This document shows, piece after piece, positions 54,894-64,000 of a stretch of DNA of 64,000 nt. A model generated the notes under the pieces. It did no database searches. It was not told where the DNA came from and saw only the letters and a program-made list of their open reading frames with translations. This stretch comes from Bacteroidales bacterium (GTDB lineage Bacteria > Bacteroidota > Bacteroidia > Bacteroidales > GWA2-32-17). Positions within the stretch are counted from its first letter, which is position 1; each line of letters starts with the position of its first letter. The position numbers and the translations under genes are program-made. The DNA lies in NCBI GenBank assembly GCA_013314715.1, contig JABUFC010000006.1, positions 1 to 64,000 of the forward strand, written 5' to 3'.

Positions 54894-55976
54894 TTAAAAT
54901 GGATGTTGAATATTGTATTTTTCTGAAATTTTAATTAAGTCGGTTTGCACTTCTGGTTTTATTATAATACCATTTTGTAAATGATATTGTGTTTTTTCGT
55001 ATTCAGGCTCTCCAGGAATAAGAACGTGTGAATGGTTTGCATAGGGTTGTGCATTTTTAAATGTAGTAATCCAATCGTCCATTGATTCGAGGAATTCGTT
55101 TGCAGGTCTGAATGCATCAATTCTAAAAGCGCCGAAGAAGTGCCCCAATCCTTTTCCTGGCTGGTATTTAGGTAGTTGTAAATATCCAACTTGAGGTGGA
55201 ACAAAAGGACCAAAGTTAGCTCCCCCAAGTACTGATGAAAAAATATCGATTATTGCACTCATGCAATATCCTTTATGGCTTCCGTGTTCAAAATCGCCTC
55301 CCAATGGTACAATGGCTCCGCCTTGTTTTAATATTTGAGGCAGATTGGAGGGATTGCCTTCTTTATCTTGAACAAAACCGTAATCGATGGTTTTGCCTTC
55401 TTTTTCGAGTAATGCGAGTTTGCCTCTGGCAATAGGGCTTGTAGCAAAATCAGCAACAAAAGGTGGATAAGATTTTGCAGGAATAGCCACCGCTAGCGGA
55501 TTGGTACCTAACATACGAGAAATGCTCCATGTAGGTGCTACTAACGGGTTGGCGTTTGTACCCGAAATTCCAATCATGTTTTGTTGGGTTGCCATTAACG
55601 CATAATATCCGGCAATGCCATAGTGGTTTGAATTAATTACGCTTGCCCAAGCAGTTCCAGTTTCATGAGCTTTTTCAATAACTAATTTCATCGCTTTTTT
55701 AGCAGCAATCATTCCAAAGCCATTATCGGCATCAATGGTTAAGGTCGAAGGAGTTTGATGAATAATTTTTATCTGGGGAGTAAGGTTAATACGTCCTGCT
55801 TCCCACAAAGATATATAATCGTTAACCCGCATTAGTCCATGCGATGAAATACCACGCAACTCTGCTGCCATAAGCACTTCGGCAATGGTTTCAGCATCTT
55901 CTTGTGGGCAACCAATGGTTATAAATAATTTTTTAGTATATTCAGAAAGAGTTGAATACGCAATGGGTTTATTCAT
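54894..55976 (-). CDS. Malate/L-lactate/ureidoglycolate dehydrogenase family protein
   Basis: 360 residues, with the Ldh_2/MDH2 fold. ELRGISSHGLMRVNDYI (catalytic-site block), INSNHYGIAGYYALMA, GTNPLAVAIPA and HGSHKGYCMSAIIDIFSSVLGGANF are family signatures. It oxidises a 2-hydroxy acid with NAD(P)+; the exact substrate (malate, lactate or another) is uncertain. It starts 1 base after the SDR gene. Confidence 0.9.
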   Translation of the reverse strand: MNKPIAYSTLSEYTKKLFITIGCPQEDAETIAEVLMAAELRGISSHGLMRVNDYISLWEAGRINLTPQIKIIHQTPSTLTIDADNGFGMIAAKKAMKLVIEKAHETGTAWASVINSNHYGIAGYYALMATQQNMIGISGTNANPLVAPTWSISRMLGTNPLAVAIPAKSYPPFVADFATSPIARGKLALLEKEGKTIDYGFVQDKEGNPSNLPQILKQGGAIVPLGGDFEHGSHKGYCMSAIIDIFSSVLGGANFGPFVPPQVGYLQLPKYQPGKGLGHFFGAFRIDAFRPANEFLESMDDWITTFKNAQPYANHSHVLIPGEPEYEKTQYHLQNGIIIKPEVQTDLIKISEKYNIQHPF

Positions 55977-55977
55977 A

Positions 55978-56736
55978 TTATTCTATTTTTCTATTAACCA
56001 AAGTTGCTGTAGCTTGTGCAGTTGGCATGACAACTAAATCGTTGATATTAACGTGGGGTGGAAGGGTTAAAATAAATTGTACAATATTGGCAATATCTTC
56101 GGCTTGGAGTGCCTTAAAACCTTCATATACTTTAGTTGCTCTCTCGGCATTACCTTTAAATCGTACCATAGAGAATTCTGTTTCGACCATACCAGGGTGT
56201 ATGGCTGTAACTTTAAAGCCTTTTTCGAGTAGGTCGATTCGCATTCCTTGGGTAAGAGCATCAACAGCGGCTTTAGTTGCACAATAAACATTACCATTGG
56301 GGTAGACTTGTTTGCCAGCAATTGAACCAATATTGATTATTTGTTTTGTGCTACTTGCTTTCATAAGTGGCAATACTTTTTTGGTAATATACAAAAGCCC
56401 TTTGATATTTGTGTCAATCATAGTCTCCCAATCGTTTAAATCGCCTTCGTCAATGGGATTTAAACCTGCTGCTAAACCAGCATTATTGATGAGGACGTCA
56501 ATTTTACTCCAATCTTTAGGTAGGGTATTGATAACATGTTCTACTTGTTTAAAATCGCGAATATCAAAATTTAGCGATAATACTTTAGTCTTGGTGCGTA
56601 ATGTTTTTTCAATATTTGATAATAATTGAGCTCTTCTACCGGTAATAATTAATCGATATCCTTGTTCGGCTAACGTAAAGGCAATTGCTTTTCCAATTCC
56701 TGCTGTTGCTCCTGTTATAAAGACGATTTTTTCCAT
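55978..56736 (-). CDS. YdfG-like short-chain dehydrogenase
   Basis: 252 residues. TGATAGIGKA at 7-16 binds cofactor, with TGRR favouring NADP; NNAGLAAGL, the catalytic Ser in NIGSIAGKQVYPNGNVYCATKAAV with Tyr and Lys, and HPGMVETEFSMVRFKGN match the YdfG/serine-3-dehydrogenase group. It oxidises 3-hydroxy acids or serine. Its first 22 bases overlap the stop end of the upstream membrane-protein gene. Confidence 0.9.
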   Translation of the reverse strand: MEKIVFITGATAGIGKAIAFTLAEQGYRLIITGRRAQLLSNIEKTLRTKTKVLSLNFDIRDFKQVEHVINTLPKDWSKIDVLINNAGLAAGLNPIDEGDLNDWETMIDTNIKGLLYITKKVLPLMKASSTKQIINIGSIAGKQVYPNGNVYCATKAAVDALTQGMRIDLLEKGFKVTAIHPGMVETEFSMVRFKGNAERATKVYEGFKALQAEDIANIVQFILTLPPHVNINDLVVMPTAQATATLVNRKIE

Positions 56737-58031
56737 ATGGTTTTTATTTTGAAAAATATTTTATTAAAATCGATGAAATTTATTAGCAAATATAATAAAA
56801 ACGGCAATGCCGGAACTTTATATCTGACTAAAGCGCCTAAAACGGGGGTGGTTAGTCCAATTAAAATAAATAACATTATACTGAATAATAATGAAAACCA
56901 CATCCAAATATGGAATTGATTTTTTTTGAAAAAAAGAGGTATAAGCAACATAATAATTAATATGAAAAGGTTTTCGATAGCTGCAAGCATTGAAGTGAAA
57001 TTATGAGCTTCAAAAATATGAGGACGGAATAAGCTATTAAGGAGTGCATTTGGAGTATTGATTAAAAATGAATAAAAAGAATCTTCTAGGCGAGGTATTT
57101 CAATTTTACTTCCAACATTGGTAAAAGAATTAATCATATTGATAAAATCGTGTTGTTTGGCAGTTGTTATTTCTGAAAAATTGTAAGGAATAAAATATTC
57201 ACTTTGGAAATAAAGTGCAATAAAAATGATTGGAATTAAAATAAAAATAATCTCTTTTTTTATATTTTTCAAATGTTTGGAAAGTATAATTGAGATGAAT
57301 GCTGGTAATGCAATAATAAGAATATACATTTTACTATAAGCTAAAAAAATAGCAAAAAGTAGTATTAAGAGTATTCTTTTTAACGTTATTTGTTTAAGAT
57401 ATTGATTAACTGAATATAATAATCCTCCTAAGCTAAAGAAAACCAAGCTTTCTTTTAATATGGCAGATGACCAAAATGCAGTAGAAGGTATTAAAAAAAT
57501 AAAGAATGCTAATATTAGGTGATTTTGTGTGAAATATTCTGATAATACTCGAAAGATTGCAAAAAGTCCAATAAATGAAAGAAATAAAAAAATAAGTGTG
57601 TTTATAAAATAATTGTTTAATGCGAATAAATTGATAAAAGCATTTAAACGAATGATTGTTTTGTTTTCGTTTATAACCTCGTATTCATAGGGTTTTATCC
57701 AGAAATTCATTTTTTTGTAATACTTTTCTTTTATTTCGTTGGTGTTATCGCCAATACCTGTCATCATTTTCAGGTAGTTTGACGGATTATCGCGAAGCGA
57801 GTGAAATAGTATTTGTCCATCGTCGTAATATTTAAATATATCATTATCAACTCGGTTGTTTGGATAATAAAGTGTATAGATGCCATATAGAAAAAACGAA
57901 ACAATTACTTTAAAAATAAAAAATAAAAATATCCATTTATATGAAATGGATGAATCTTTAAAGAATTTCCATTTTGTGATTATCCAGAGAATTAAAAAAA
58001 ATATAGCGATATAGTAAATAATATTAAGCAT
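56715..58031 (-). CDS. Polytopic membrane protein of unknown function
   Basis: 438 residues, about ten membrane spans. An extracytoplasmic loop after span 2 holds NRVDNDIFKYYDDGQILFHSLRDNPSNYLKMMTGIG, with an Asp-rich stretch in the position used for catalysis by polyprenyl-phosphate glycosyltransferases. FWSSAILKESLVFFSLGGLLY follows in mid-protein. No confident family. A glycan polymerase or glycosyltransferase-C role is a guess. It overlaps osmC by 8 bases and the SDR by 22, so it belongs to one operon. Confidence 0.6.
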   Translation of the reverse strand: MLNIIYYIAIFFLILWIITKWKFFKDSSISYKWIFLFFIFKVIVSFFLYGIYTLYYPNNRVDNDIFKYYDDGQILFHSLRDNPSNYLKMMTGIGDNTNEIKEKYYKKMNFWIKPYEYEVINENKTIIRLNAFINLFALNNYFINTLIFLFLSFIGLFAIFRVLSEYFTQNHLILAFFIFLIPSTAFWSSAILKESLVFFSLGGLLYSVNQYLKQITLKRILLILLFAIFLAYSKMYILIIALPAFISIILSKHLKNIKKEIIFILIPIIFIALYFQSEYFIPYNFSEITTAKQHDFINMINSFTNVGSKIEIPRLEDSFYSFLINTPNALLNSLFRPHIFEAHNFTSMLAAIENLFILIIMLLIPLFFKKNQFHIWMWFSLLFSIMLFILIGLTTPVLGALVRYKVPALPFLLYLLINFIDFNKIFFKIKTIWKKSSL

Positions 58032-58455
58032 TTAGCTGAATCGTTTCGTCGTTAAAAATAAAGGTAATTGATTTTTTAATTTCGGGATGGAGCGACAAAT
58101 TTACAGGGCAGGTTTCAACTATGCGTTTGAGTGCTTCTTTTTGTTTATTTGTATAATGAACATCTGGGAATGTAAAAATAGCTATTATTTCAGCTATTCT
58201 TCTTGGCGAGGTGCCCATTATTTTTGTAACTTCTACTTTAGTACCGTTGATGTTGTAGCCAAAATGTTCGCTTCCAATTCCCATAATGGTAAGTATGCAT
58301 GAGGCGAACGAAGTTGCGGCTAAATCGGTAGGCGAAAAAAATTCACCTTTACCGTGATTATCGATGGGGGCATCGGTAATTATTTCTGTTCCTGATTGCA
58401 AATGCTTGGCTTTTGTTCTTAAATTTCCTAAATAAATTACTTCTGATGTTGCCAT
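58024..58455 (-). CDS. OsmC-family protein
   Basis: 143 residues. DNHGKGEFFSPTDLAATSFASCILTIMGIGSEHFG carries the first redox Cys, and RIVETCPVNLSLHPEIK the second. The two Cys are the peroxidase pair of OsmC/Ohr-type proteins that reduce organic hydroperoxides; the YhfA-like subgroup is also possible. It lies 6 bases after rodA and overlaps the next gene. Confidence 0.88.
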   Translation of the reverse strand: MATSEVIYLGNLRTKAKHLQSGTEIITDAPIDNHGKGEFFSPTDLAATSFASCILTIMGIGSEHFGYNINGTKVEVTKIMGTSPRRIAEIIAIFTFPDVHYTNKQKEALKRIVETCPVNLSLHPEIKKSITFIFNDETIQLNA

Positions 58456-58461
58456 AATATG

Positions 58462-59886
58462 TTAAGCTAAATATTTAAAACGATCGGCATCTAATTTAAT
58501 GAAAATAAACAACAAAATGGTAAATGACCAAAGAGAGCTACCTCCGTAACTAAAAAATGGGAGTGGAATGCCAATTACCGGTACAAGTCCGATGGTCATA
58601 CCGATGTTTATGGCAAGGTGAAAAAATAATATCGATATTACACCATAACCGTAAATTCTGCTAAATGCTAAACGTTGTCGTTCGGCAAGCTGAATAAGTC
58701 GAAGTAAAAATGTAGTGTATAAAAGTAAGAGCAAAAAACTGCCAATAAAACCGTGTTCTTCGCCAACAGTACAAAAAATAAAATCGGTACTTTGCTCCGG
58801 TACGAAATTATATTTGGTTTGTGTGCCTTGCAAAAATCCTTTTCCCCATAAACCTCCAGATCCAATAGCTATTTTAGATTGATTTACATTATAGCCAACT
58901 CCTTTAAGGTCGTTCGATTTTCCTAATAGCTCATTAATGCGAGCTTGTTGATGGGGCTCTAAGACTTTATTGAAAATATATTCGACTGTAAAAGTAAAAG
59001 CAATGCTACCAATTAAAAATATTCCTATTATAAAAGCATATTTGATTTTTTTTAGTTTTCCTATAACCATAAATATTATAGTTGTTATTACAACAATACT
59101 GATAAGTAATAATTTGTATTCAATATTAAGTTTAAATAAATAATTTATTCCCCATAAAATAATAAATACTCCAATAAAAATGCCTATGCCACTAATTATA
59201 TATCGCAATTGACCATTAAGGAAGGTAAATATTATAAGAGTAGTTACGAGTAATGTATAAATAATCGTTACTTGGTCTATTAACAATGACATTATAAAAA
59301 GAATAATAGAAACTACTCCCAAAAATAATACATAGGGTGTAAGTCCTTCGCGGTATAATACAAAAATAAATGAAGTAAAAACAAGTGCTGTGCCTGTATC
59401 GTGTTGCATTAAAACGATTACCATAGGGAAAAGTATCATAGTTAAAATTACAGTAAGGTTTTTTAAGTTATGAATTTTAAAATTATAAGAGCTTAAGAAT
59501 TTTGCTAATGCCAAATTTAAAGCAAATTTTAAAAATTCTGATGGTTGAATTCTAATCCAACCTATTTCGAACCATGCTTTTTGTCCGTTAATTTCTTTTC
59601 CAAAAAATGTTACAGAAAAAGTAATGAGTAACAAAAAAATATATAAGGGTGTAGAAAAAATACTATAGATACTGCTATCGGTTAAAAGAATGATTAAGGC
59701 AATAAAAAGTGAACTCAAAATCCAAATAAGTTGCTTACCATATTGTTGCGAAAAGTCGAGAATAGAATTGTGTTCTTCGTTATAAACAGCCGCAAAAATA
59801 TTAAACCATCCGAGCAATACAATTATTAAAAATATACCTACTGTCCACCAATCAATGTTTTTTAATATGTTTGTTTCGCGTTGCAT
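58462..59886 (-). CDS. rodA: Rod-shape peptidoglycan glycosyltransferase RodA
   Basis: 474 residues, about ten to twelve spans, SEDS family. KAWFEIGWIRIQPSEFLKFALNLALAKFLS, QHDTGTALVF, the long extracellular loop with PHQQARINEL and GKGFLQGTQTKYNFVPEQSTDFIFCTVGEEHGFIG, and GMTIGLVPVIGIPLPFFSYGGSSLWSF are diagnostic. It polymerises lipid II glycan strands along the cell side with PBP2. A longer insert of spans (about 215-310) compared with enterobacterial RodA is seen. It abuts mrdA (stop and start share base 59886). Confidence 0.95.
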   Translation of the reverse strand: MQRETNILKNIDWWTVGIFLIIVLLGWFNIFAAVYNEEHNSILDFSQQYGKQLIWILSSLFIALIILLTDSSIYSIFSTPLYIFLLLITFSVTFFGKEINGQKAWFEIGWIRIQPSEFLKFALNLALAKFLSSYNFKIHNLKNLTVILTMILFPMVIVLMQHDTGTALVFTSFIFVLYREGLTPYVLFLGVVSIILFIMSLLIDQVTIIYTLLVTTLIIFTFLNGQLRYIISGIGIFIGVFIILWGINYLFKLNIEYKLLLISIVVITTIIFMVIGKLKKIKYAFIIGIFLIGSIAFTFTVEYIFNKVLEPHQQARINELLGKSNDLKGVGYNVNQSKIAIGSGGLWGKGFLQGTQTKYNFVPEQSTDFIFCTVGEEHGFIGSFLLLLLYTTFLLRLIQLAERQRLAFSRIYGYGVISILFFHLAINIGMTIGLVPVIGIPLPFFSYGGSSLWSFTILLFIFIKLDADRFKYLA

Positions 59887-61700
59887 TATCGATATATTAA
59901 GTTTGTTTCCATCATTTGTTTTTCGAGTTCGGTTCGTCTAATTTTTCTTTTAAGATATTTTTCAATCATAAGGCTTGCAATAGGGGCAGCATAAGTAGCT
60001 CCAAATCCAGCATTTTCTACAATAACGGCAATCGCAATTTTGGCGTTGTTTTTGGGTGCAAATGCAATAAAAATAGAATGGTCTTTACCATGTGGATTTT
60101 GTGCTGTACCTGTTTTGCCGCATACGGATATACTATCAATTTGTGCATTTCGAGCTGTACCCGCCAGAACAACATTTTCCATCCCTTCAATAACAGGCTC
60201 AAAATATTGAGAATCTATTTTTGTATAATGTTTAGTTTTAAAAGCAGAATTATCCCAGTGAGCATCTTGAATTTCACGGACCACGTGAGGCGTGTAATAA
60301 AAACCTCTGTTTGCTATGGTTGCGGCGTAATTGGCTAATTGTAATGGAGTGATACCCATTTCTCCTTGTCCTATCGAAAGGGAAATTATAGTAAGTGGAC
60401 GCCAACGATGTTTTCCAAAATATTTGTCGTAATATTTAACTGTAGGAACATTGCCTTTTAGTTCATAGGCTAAATCGGAGCCAAGTTTTTCGCCGAAACC
60501 AAAAGAAGTTACATAATCTCGCCAAGCTTTGAAGGCTTCTTCGGTATTTTTATACTTGCGGTTGTTTAGAATTTTTAAAAAAGCTTGGCAATAATATGCG
60601 TTACAAGAATTTTGTATTGATTGGGGTAAATTGAGTGGACTGGGATGTGCATGACAGCCCACATGTATATTCCCCATTGAAAAACCCTTATGACAGCCAA
60701 ATGAAGTATGATTTTTTAGAACACCTTCTTGTAAACCAATAAGTGCTTGGGTCATTTTGAAAGTGCTGCCGGGTGGATATTTTGCCATTAAAGCACGGTT
60801 AAATAATGGTTTTAGTGTGTCTTTAAGTAAAATGGCATAGTTTTTTGTTCTTTTACGTCCCACAAGTAAAGAAGGGTCGTAATTAGGGCTTGAAACTAAT
60901 GCTAATATTTCACCTGTTTGTGGATCGAGTGCAACGATACTACCTTTTTTATTTTGCATCAATTTCTCACCGTATTCTTGTAATTCCATATCAATACCTG
61001 TAACAATATTATATCCAGGTACTGCTGCCGTATCGTATTTGCCACCAGCGAAGTTTCCCACTATTTTATTATGAACATCAACCAAATAAATGCTAACGCC
61101 TTTTTTGCCTCTTAAATATTCTTCGTATGTTCTTTCTAATCCTGAAATACCAACATAATCACCCATTTTGTAATATGGGTGTTTAGCAATGTAGTCTTCG
61201 TTTACTTCGCCAACATAGCCTAATAAGTGAGCAGCTATGGGTTTGGGGTATTTTCGTAATGTTCTTGATTGAAGAAAAAAGCCTGGGAATTTAAATAATT
61301 TTTCGCGAATGATAGCTGTTGTTTCGAGCGATAATTGTGGAACTACGATAGATGGTTTATATTTGGAATACGATTTTGCTTTTTGAATAATTAAACGTAA
61401 TGTGCTTGGTTCTATTTCTAAAATATGGCATAAGTCTAATGTGTCAAAGGGTAGGGTTTGTTGTGGAATCACCATTAAGTCGTAGGCAGGTTCGTTGTAA
61501 ACTAATATTTTACCGTACCTATCGAAAATAACCCCTCTGGCAGGGTATTTTGTAATGCGACGCTGAGAATTGTTTTGTGCTGAATATTTATAAGAGTCAT
61601 CAATAATTTGCATATAAAAAAGTCGTGAAATATAAATAATGACTACAAAAATGATTACTCCGGCAATGGTATATTTTCTTGGGCTGTATGGATTAATCAT
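59886..61700 (-). CDS. mrdA: Penicillin-binding protein 2
   Basis: 604 residues. One N-terminal span (about 11-31), the PBP dimerisation domain (ARGVIFDRYGKILVYNEPAYDL; GYVGEV), and the transpeptidase domain with SxxK at 312-315 (GSTFK), SCN at 365-367 and KTGT at 529-532. It cross-links peptidoglycan in the elongasome with RodA. Overlaps mreD by 4 bases. Active site complete. Confidence 0.95.
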   Translation of the reverse strand: MINPYSPRKYTIAGVIIFVVIIYISRLFYMQIIDDSYKYSAQNNSQRRITKYPARGVIFDRYGKILVYNEPAYDLMVIPQQTLPFDTLDLCHILEIEPSTLRLIIQKAKSYSKYKPSIVVPQLSLETTAIIREKLFKFPGFFLQSRTLRKYPKPIAAHLLGYVGEVNEDYIAKHPYYKMGDYVGISGLERTYEEYLRGKKGVSIYLVDVHNKIVGNFAGGKYDTAAVPGYNIVTGIDMELQEYGEKLMQNKKGSIVALDPQTGEILALVSSPNYDPSLLVGRKRTKNYAILLKDTLKPLFNRALMAKYPPGSTFKMTQALIGLQEGVLKNHTSFGCHKGFSMGNIHVGCHAHPSPLNLPQSIQNSCNAYYCQAFLKILNNRKYKNTEEAFKAWRDYVTSFGFGEKLGSDLAYELKGNVPTVKYYDKYFGKHRWRPLTIISLSIGQGEMGITPLQLANYAATIANRGFYYTPHVVREIQDAHWDNSAFKTKHYTKIDSQYFEPVIEGMENVVLAGTARNAQIDSISVCGKTGTAQNPHGKDHSIFIAFAPKNNAKIAIAVIVENAGFGATYAAPIASLMIEKYLKRKIRRTELEKQMMETNLIYR

Positions 61701-62215
61701 AGATTTTTTGAGTGTTTATGAAAGAAGTATTGCATTAAAACCATGATAATGATAGTTATTAATGAACTTAATATAATTTTGGTTAAGGTAAAAATAAGAT
61801 AGTTTAAATGAAAAGATTCAACAATGAATAAAACACTATGATGGATAAAGGTAATAAATAGTGCGTATTTTATCCACCATTCAATATCATAATAAGCAAT
61901 AGTTGGATTAGTATTTTTTTCGTATCCATCATGGGGTGAAAAGAGTTTTAAAACAAATGGACGTGCATAACCGGCCACGGTAGAGGCAAGAGCATGTATA
62001 GCAATGGTACCAGAAAAGAAATCTATAGTAATACCTATTAGAAAACCAAGTAAAACAATAATTACAGGCGGTAATTCAAATGGCAATAAAATTAAAAAAT
62101 AAATATAAACAAAAGGGTTGATAATATTAAAAAACAAAATATTATTAAAAACAAAAACTTGTAATAATACAAGCAAAATAAAACGAATAATATGTGATAA
62201 AATACTATTGGGCAT
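61697..62215 (-). CDS. mreD: Rod-shape-determining protein MreD
   Basis: 172 residues, about five spans (FILLVLLQVFVFNNILFF; VIIVLLGFLIGITIDFFSGTIAIHALASTVAGYARPFVLK). The GITIDFFSG...HALAST motif and its position between mreC and mrdA identify it. Part of the elongasome inner-membrane scaffold. It overlaps mreC by 11 bases and mrdA by 4. Confidence 0.85.
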   Translation of the reverse strand: MPNSILSHIIRFILLVLLQVFVFNNILFFNIINPFVYIYFLILLPFELPPVIIVLLGFLIGITIDFFSGTIAIHALASTVAGYARPFVLKLFSPHDGYEKNTNPTIAYYDIEWWIKYALFITFIHHSVLFIVESFHLNYLIFTLTKIILSSLITIIIMVLMQYFFHKHSKNL

Positions 62216-63017
62216 TTTGAATACTTTTTTCTAGTGTTTTAAGCTCGCTTTGATATTTATATTTAACAACGTACACAAAATCGAGTTTATTAAACTGAGT
62301 GCTTAATTTTATGTTGATGTTATAAAAGTCGCTTCCTTCGTTATAATCAAAGTGTGATATTGTACCGATGGGGATACCTTCTGGAAATATTGCTGAGAAT
62401 CCACTGGTTATTATGGTGTCTCCAATATGGAGTTTAACATGATAAGGGATATCCGAAAGATTAACATAATTGGAGTTTTTTCCATCCCAAGTTGTGGTTC
62501 CAAAATATTTATTTGTTTTTATACGTGCACTAATATGAGCATTCACATTGATAATTGGAATTACGGTAGCAAAATGCGGTGAAGTACTTTTTACAATACC
62601 AACTACTCCTTCGGGGCATATTACAGCCATATCAGTTTTTATACTATCGTTAGAACCTTTGTTTATTATCAAGTAATTATTAGCAGTATATATATTGGCG
62701 TATATAACGTTTGCGACAATAAGATCGTAGTTTAAACAAGAGATATAAGAGTTATTTGTGTCTTTTTTGTTGAGTATAATTTTTCTTAAAAGTGCATTTT
62801 CGTTAGCTAATTTTCTGTTTTCATTGACTGTATTGAGGAATTGTTTTAACGAATGATAACTTTTATATATATTACCCGTAAATTCTGATACTGTTTTTAC
62901 ACTGATAGCTCTTTGGTAGTCGTTGTTTTGAATCGTTAAAATTAAGCAAAAAGTTGCAAGCATTATAAATACAAGCAGATTGTGTTGCTTAATAATAAAC
63001 TTTAAAATAGTTATCAT
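62205..63017 (-). CDS. mreC: Rod-shape-determining protein MreC
   Basis: 270 residues. One N-terminal span (about 14-29), a short coiled coil (VNENRKLANENALLRKIILN) and the periplasmic beta domains with VICPEGVVGIVKSTSPHFATVIPIINVNAHISARI, GDTIITSGFSAIFPEGIPIGTI. It links MreB filaments to PBP2. It starts 19 bases after mreB ends. Normal length for Bacteroidota. Confidence 0.92.
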   Translation of the reverse strand: MITILKFIIKQHNLLVFIMLATFCLILTIQNNDYQRAISVKTVSEFTGNIYKSYHSLKQFLNTVNENRKLANENALLRKIILNKKDTNNSYISCLNYDLIVANVIYANIYTANNYLIINKGSNDSIKTDMAVICPEGVVGIVKSTSPHFATVIPIINVNAHISARIKTNKYFGTTTWDGKNSNYVNLSDIPYHVKLHIGDTIITSGFSAIFPEGIPIGTISHFDYNEGSDFYNINIKLSTQFNKLDFVYVVKYKYQSELKTLEKSIQNAQ

Positions 63018-63036
63018 ACAAATTCATAGATGTATA

Positions 63037-64000
63037 TTAGCGCATGAGTATCGACTGAAAGCGATTTAAGTTTTTTAAAACGGTATTAGTTCCTTTGGCT
63101 ACTGCAAGCAATGGGTCTGTAGCTACTTTGAATTTAAGATTAAATTTATCAGTAAGTCGTTTATCTAATCCTCTAATTTGAGAGCCACCACCAGCTAAAT
63201 AAATGCAATTGTTGGTAATATCTTTATATAACTCTGCAGGTGTTTCTTCGAGTACTGTTTGAATAGCACTTTCGATACGCGATATACTTTTATCTAAACA
63301 ATGTGCAATTTCTTGATAAGAAACGGGTATTTCAAGTGGCATAGACGCTGTAAGGCTTGGACCTTTTACAATGTAATCGGGTGGTGGATTATCTAGGTCG
63401 GTAACTGCTGCCCCAACTTTAATTTTGATTTCTTCGGCAGTACGTTCACCAACTTTCATATTATGTTGTGTACGCATGTATTCCATGATATCGGCAGTGA
63501 ATACGTCGCCTGCAACACGTATAGATTTGTTACATACAATACCCGAAAGCGAAATAACTGCTATTTCGGTAGTTCCTCCACCAATATCAACAACAACATT
63601 GCCTTCTGGGGCTTCTACGTCTAAACCTATTCCAATTGCTGCTGCCATTGGTTCGTATATCATGTATACCTCACGGGCACCAGCATGTTCGGAGGAGTCT
63701 CGCACGGCACGAATTTCAACTTCAGTACTTCCAGATGGAATTGCAATCACAAGCTTTAACGAAGGAGAAAAAAAACGTCGGCGGGGGTTTATTTTACGAA
63801 TAAATTCACGCAACATTAGTTCTGCTGCATAGAAGTCGGCTATCACACCATCTTTTAATGGGCGAATAGTACGTATATGAGCATGGGTTTTACCATGCAT
63901 TTGTCGAGCTTGTTGACCTACAGCAACTACTTTTTTAGTGTCGTTATCTATGGCTATTATTGATGGCTCGTCAACTACTATTTTATCATTGTAAGTAATG
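63037..64000 (-). CDS. mreB: Rod-shape-determining protein MreB (5' end outside window)
   Basis: The frame stays open upstream of the internal Met at 63900 to the right edge (TYNDKIVVDEPSIIAID, then KKVVAVGQQARQMHGKTH), so that Met is not the start; about 320 residues are seen. The actin-like motifs VVDIGGGTTEIAVISL, the PSGSTEVEIRAVRDSSEHAGAREVYMIYEPMAAAIG block and YLAGGGSQIRGL are present. It forms membrane-bound filaments that organise lateral wall synthesis. First visible gene of the mreBCD-mrdA-rodA operon. Confidence 0.97.
   Translation of the reverse strand, partial: ITYNDKIVVDEPSIIAIDNDTKKVVAVGQQARQMHGKTHAHIRTIRPLKDGVIADFYAAELMLREFIRKINPRRRFFSPSLKLVIAIPSGSTEVEIRAVRDSSEHAGAREVYMIYEPMAAAIGIGLDVEAPEGNVVVDIGGGTTEIAVISLSGIVCNKSIRVAGDVFTADIMEYMRTQHNMKVGERTAEEIKIKVGAAVTDLDNPPPDYIVKGPSLTASMPLEIPVSYQEIAHCLDKSISRIESAIQTVLEETPAELYKDITNNCIYLAGGGSQIRGLDKRLTDKFNLKFKVATDPLLAVAKGTNTVLKNLNRFQSILMR

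Noticed and set aside
63037-63900. MreB starting at the Met at 63900
   Set aside because: The frame stays open upstream with conserved MreB sequence to the window edge, so the true start is outside.

Overview
This is a low-GC window from the chromosome of a member of the Bacteroidota, most likely a Bacteroidales-like anaerobe. The evidence is the tandem PorG-like (DUF6089) outer membrane proteins beside uppS-bamA-ompH-ompH, the promoters that fit the Bacteroidota consensus (TTTG, about 19 bases, TAnnTTTG), the mutL-rhomboid-rhomboid-exo/endonuclease operon, and an anaerobic set of enzymes (Hcp hydroxylamine reductase and a molybdenum/tungsten NAD-linked formate dehydrogenase). No rRNA, tRNA or CRISPR array was recognised.

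Region 1 (1-13,250) is accessory DNA. A frameshifted BNR/sialidase-like gene runs off the left edge. It is followed by about 900 bases of non-coding DNA packed with inverted repeats. Next comes a tight six-gene minus-strand operon: XRE controller, type III restriction subunit Res, four-helix-bundle protein, type III methyltransferase Mod, PHP-SMC (TrlF-like) ATPase and an AlbA_2/Schlafen-type protein. A tyrosine recombinase lies just upstream on the same strand. A 13-base direct repeat (1555-1567 and 11683-11695) brackets the operon, and short TTAATGG-type repeats are embedded in frame in mod and at neighbouring gene junctions. This is the best candidate in the window for an undescribed or composite defence module.

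Region 2 (13,250-23,000) is a conserved envelope block on the minus strand: CBS protein, TamA/BamA-like barrel, NAD kinase, three PorG-like proteins, UppS, BamA and two OmpH/Skp chaperones, ending in a strong hairpin terminator. Region 3 (23,000-34,200) carries pdxJ, moaA-moeA, gpsA, pgi, an EamA permease, and mobA with a three-subunit formate dehydrogenase (NuoE-like, NuoF-like, FdhA). MoaA, MoeA and MobA contribute to the molybdopterin cofactor that FdhA needs; moaC, moaD and moaE are not in the window.

Region 4 (34,100-49,700) holds an O-antigen-ligase-like protein, a TerB/ABCG-type transporter, a glycosyltransferase, the minus-strand operon of an 82-residue membrane protein, mutL, two rhomboids and an EEP hydrolase, then PpnP, an MMPL/RND exporter, a sugar-nucleotide epimerase and a polyprenyl synthase. 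Region 5 (49,700-53,000) is a ferredoxin-hcp unit with a good promoter overlaid by two palindromes, a hairpin terminator, then two small cupins. Region 6 (53,000-64,000, minus strand) has an ABC-F ATPase, a malate/L-lactate-type dehydrogenase, an SDR, a polytopic membrane protein and OsmC, and then the cell-shape operon mreB (cut by the right edge)-mreC-mreD-mrdA(PBP2)-rodA.
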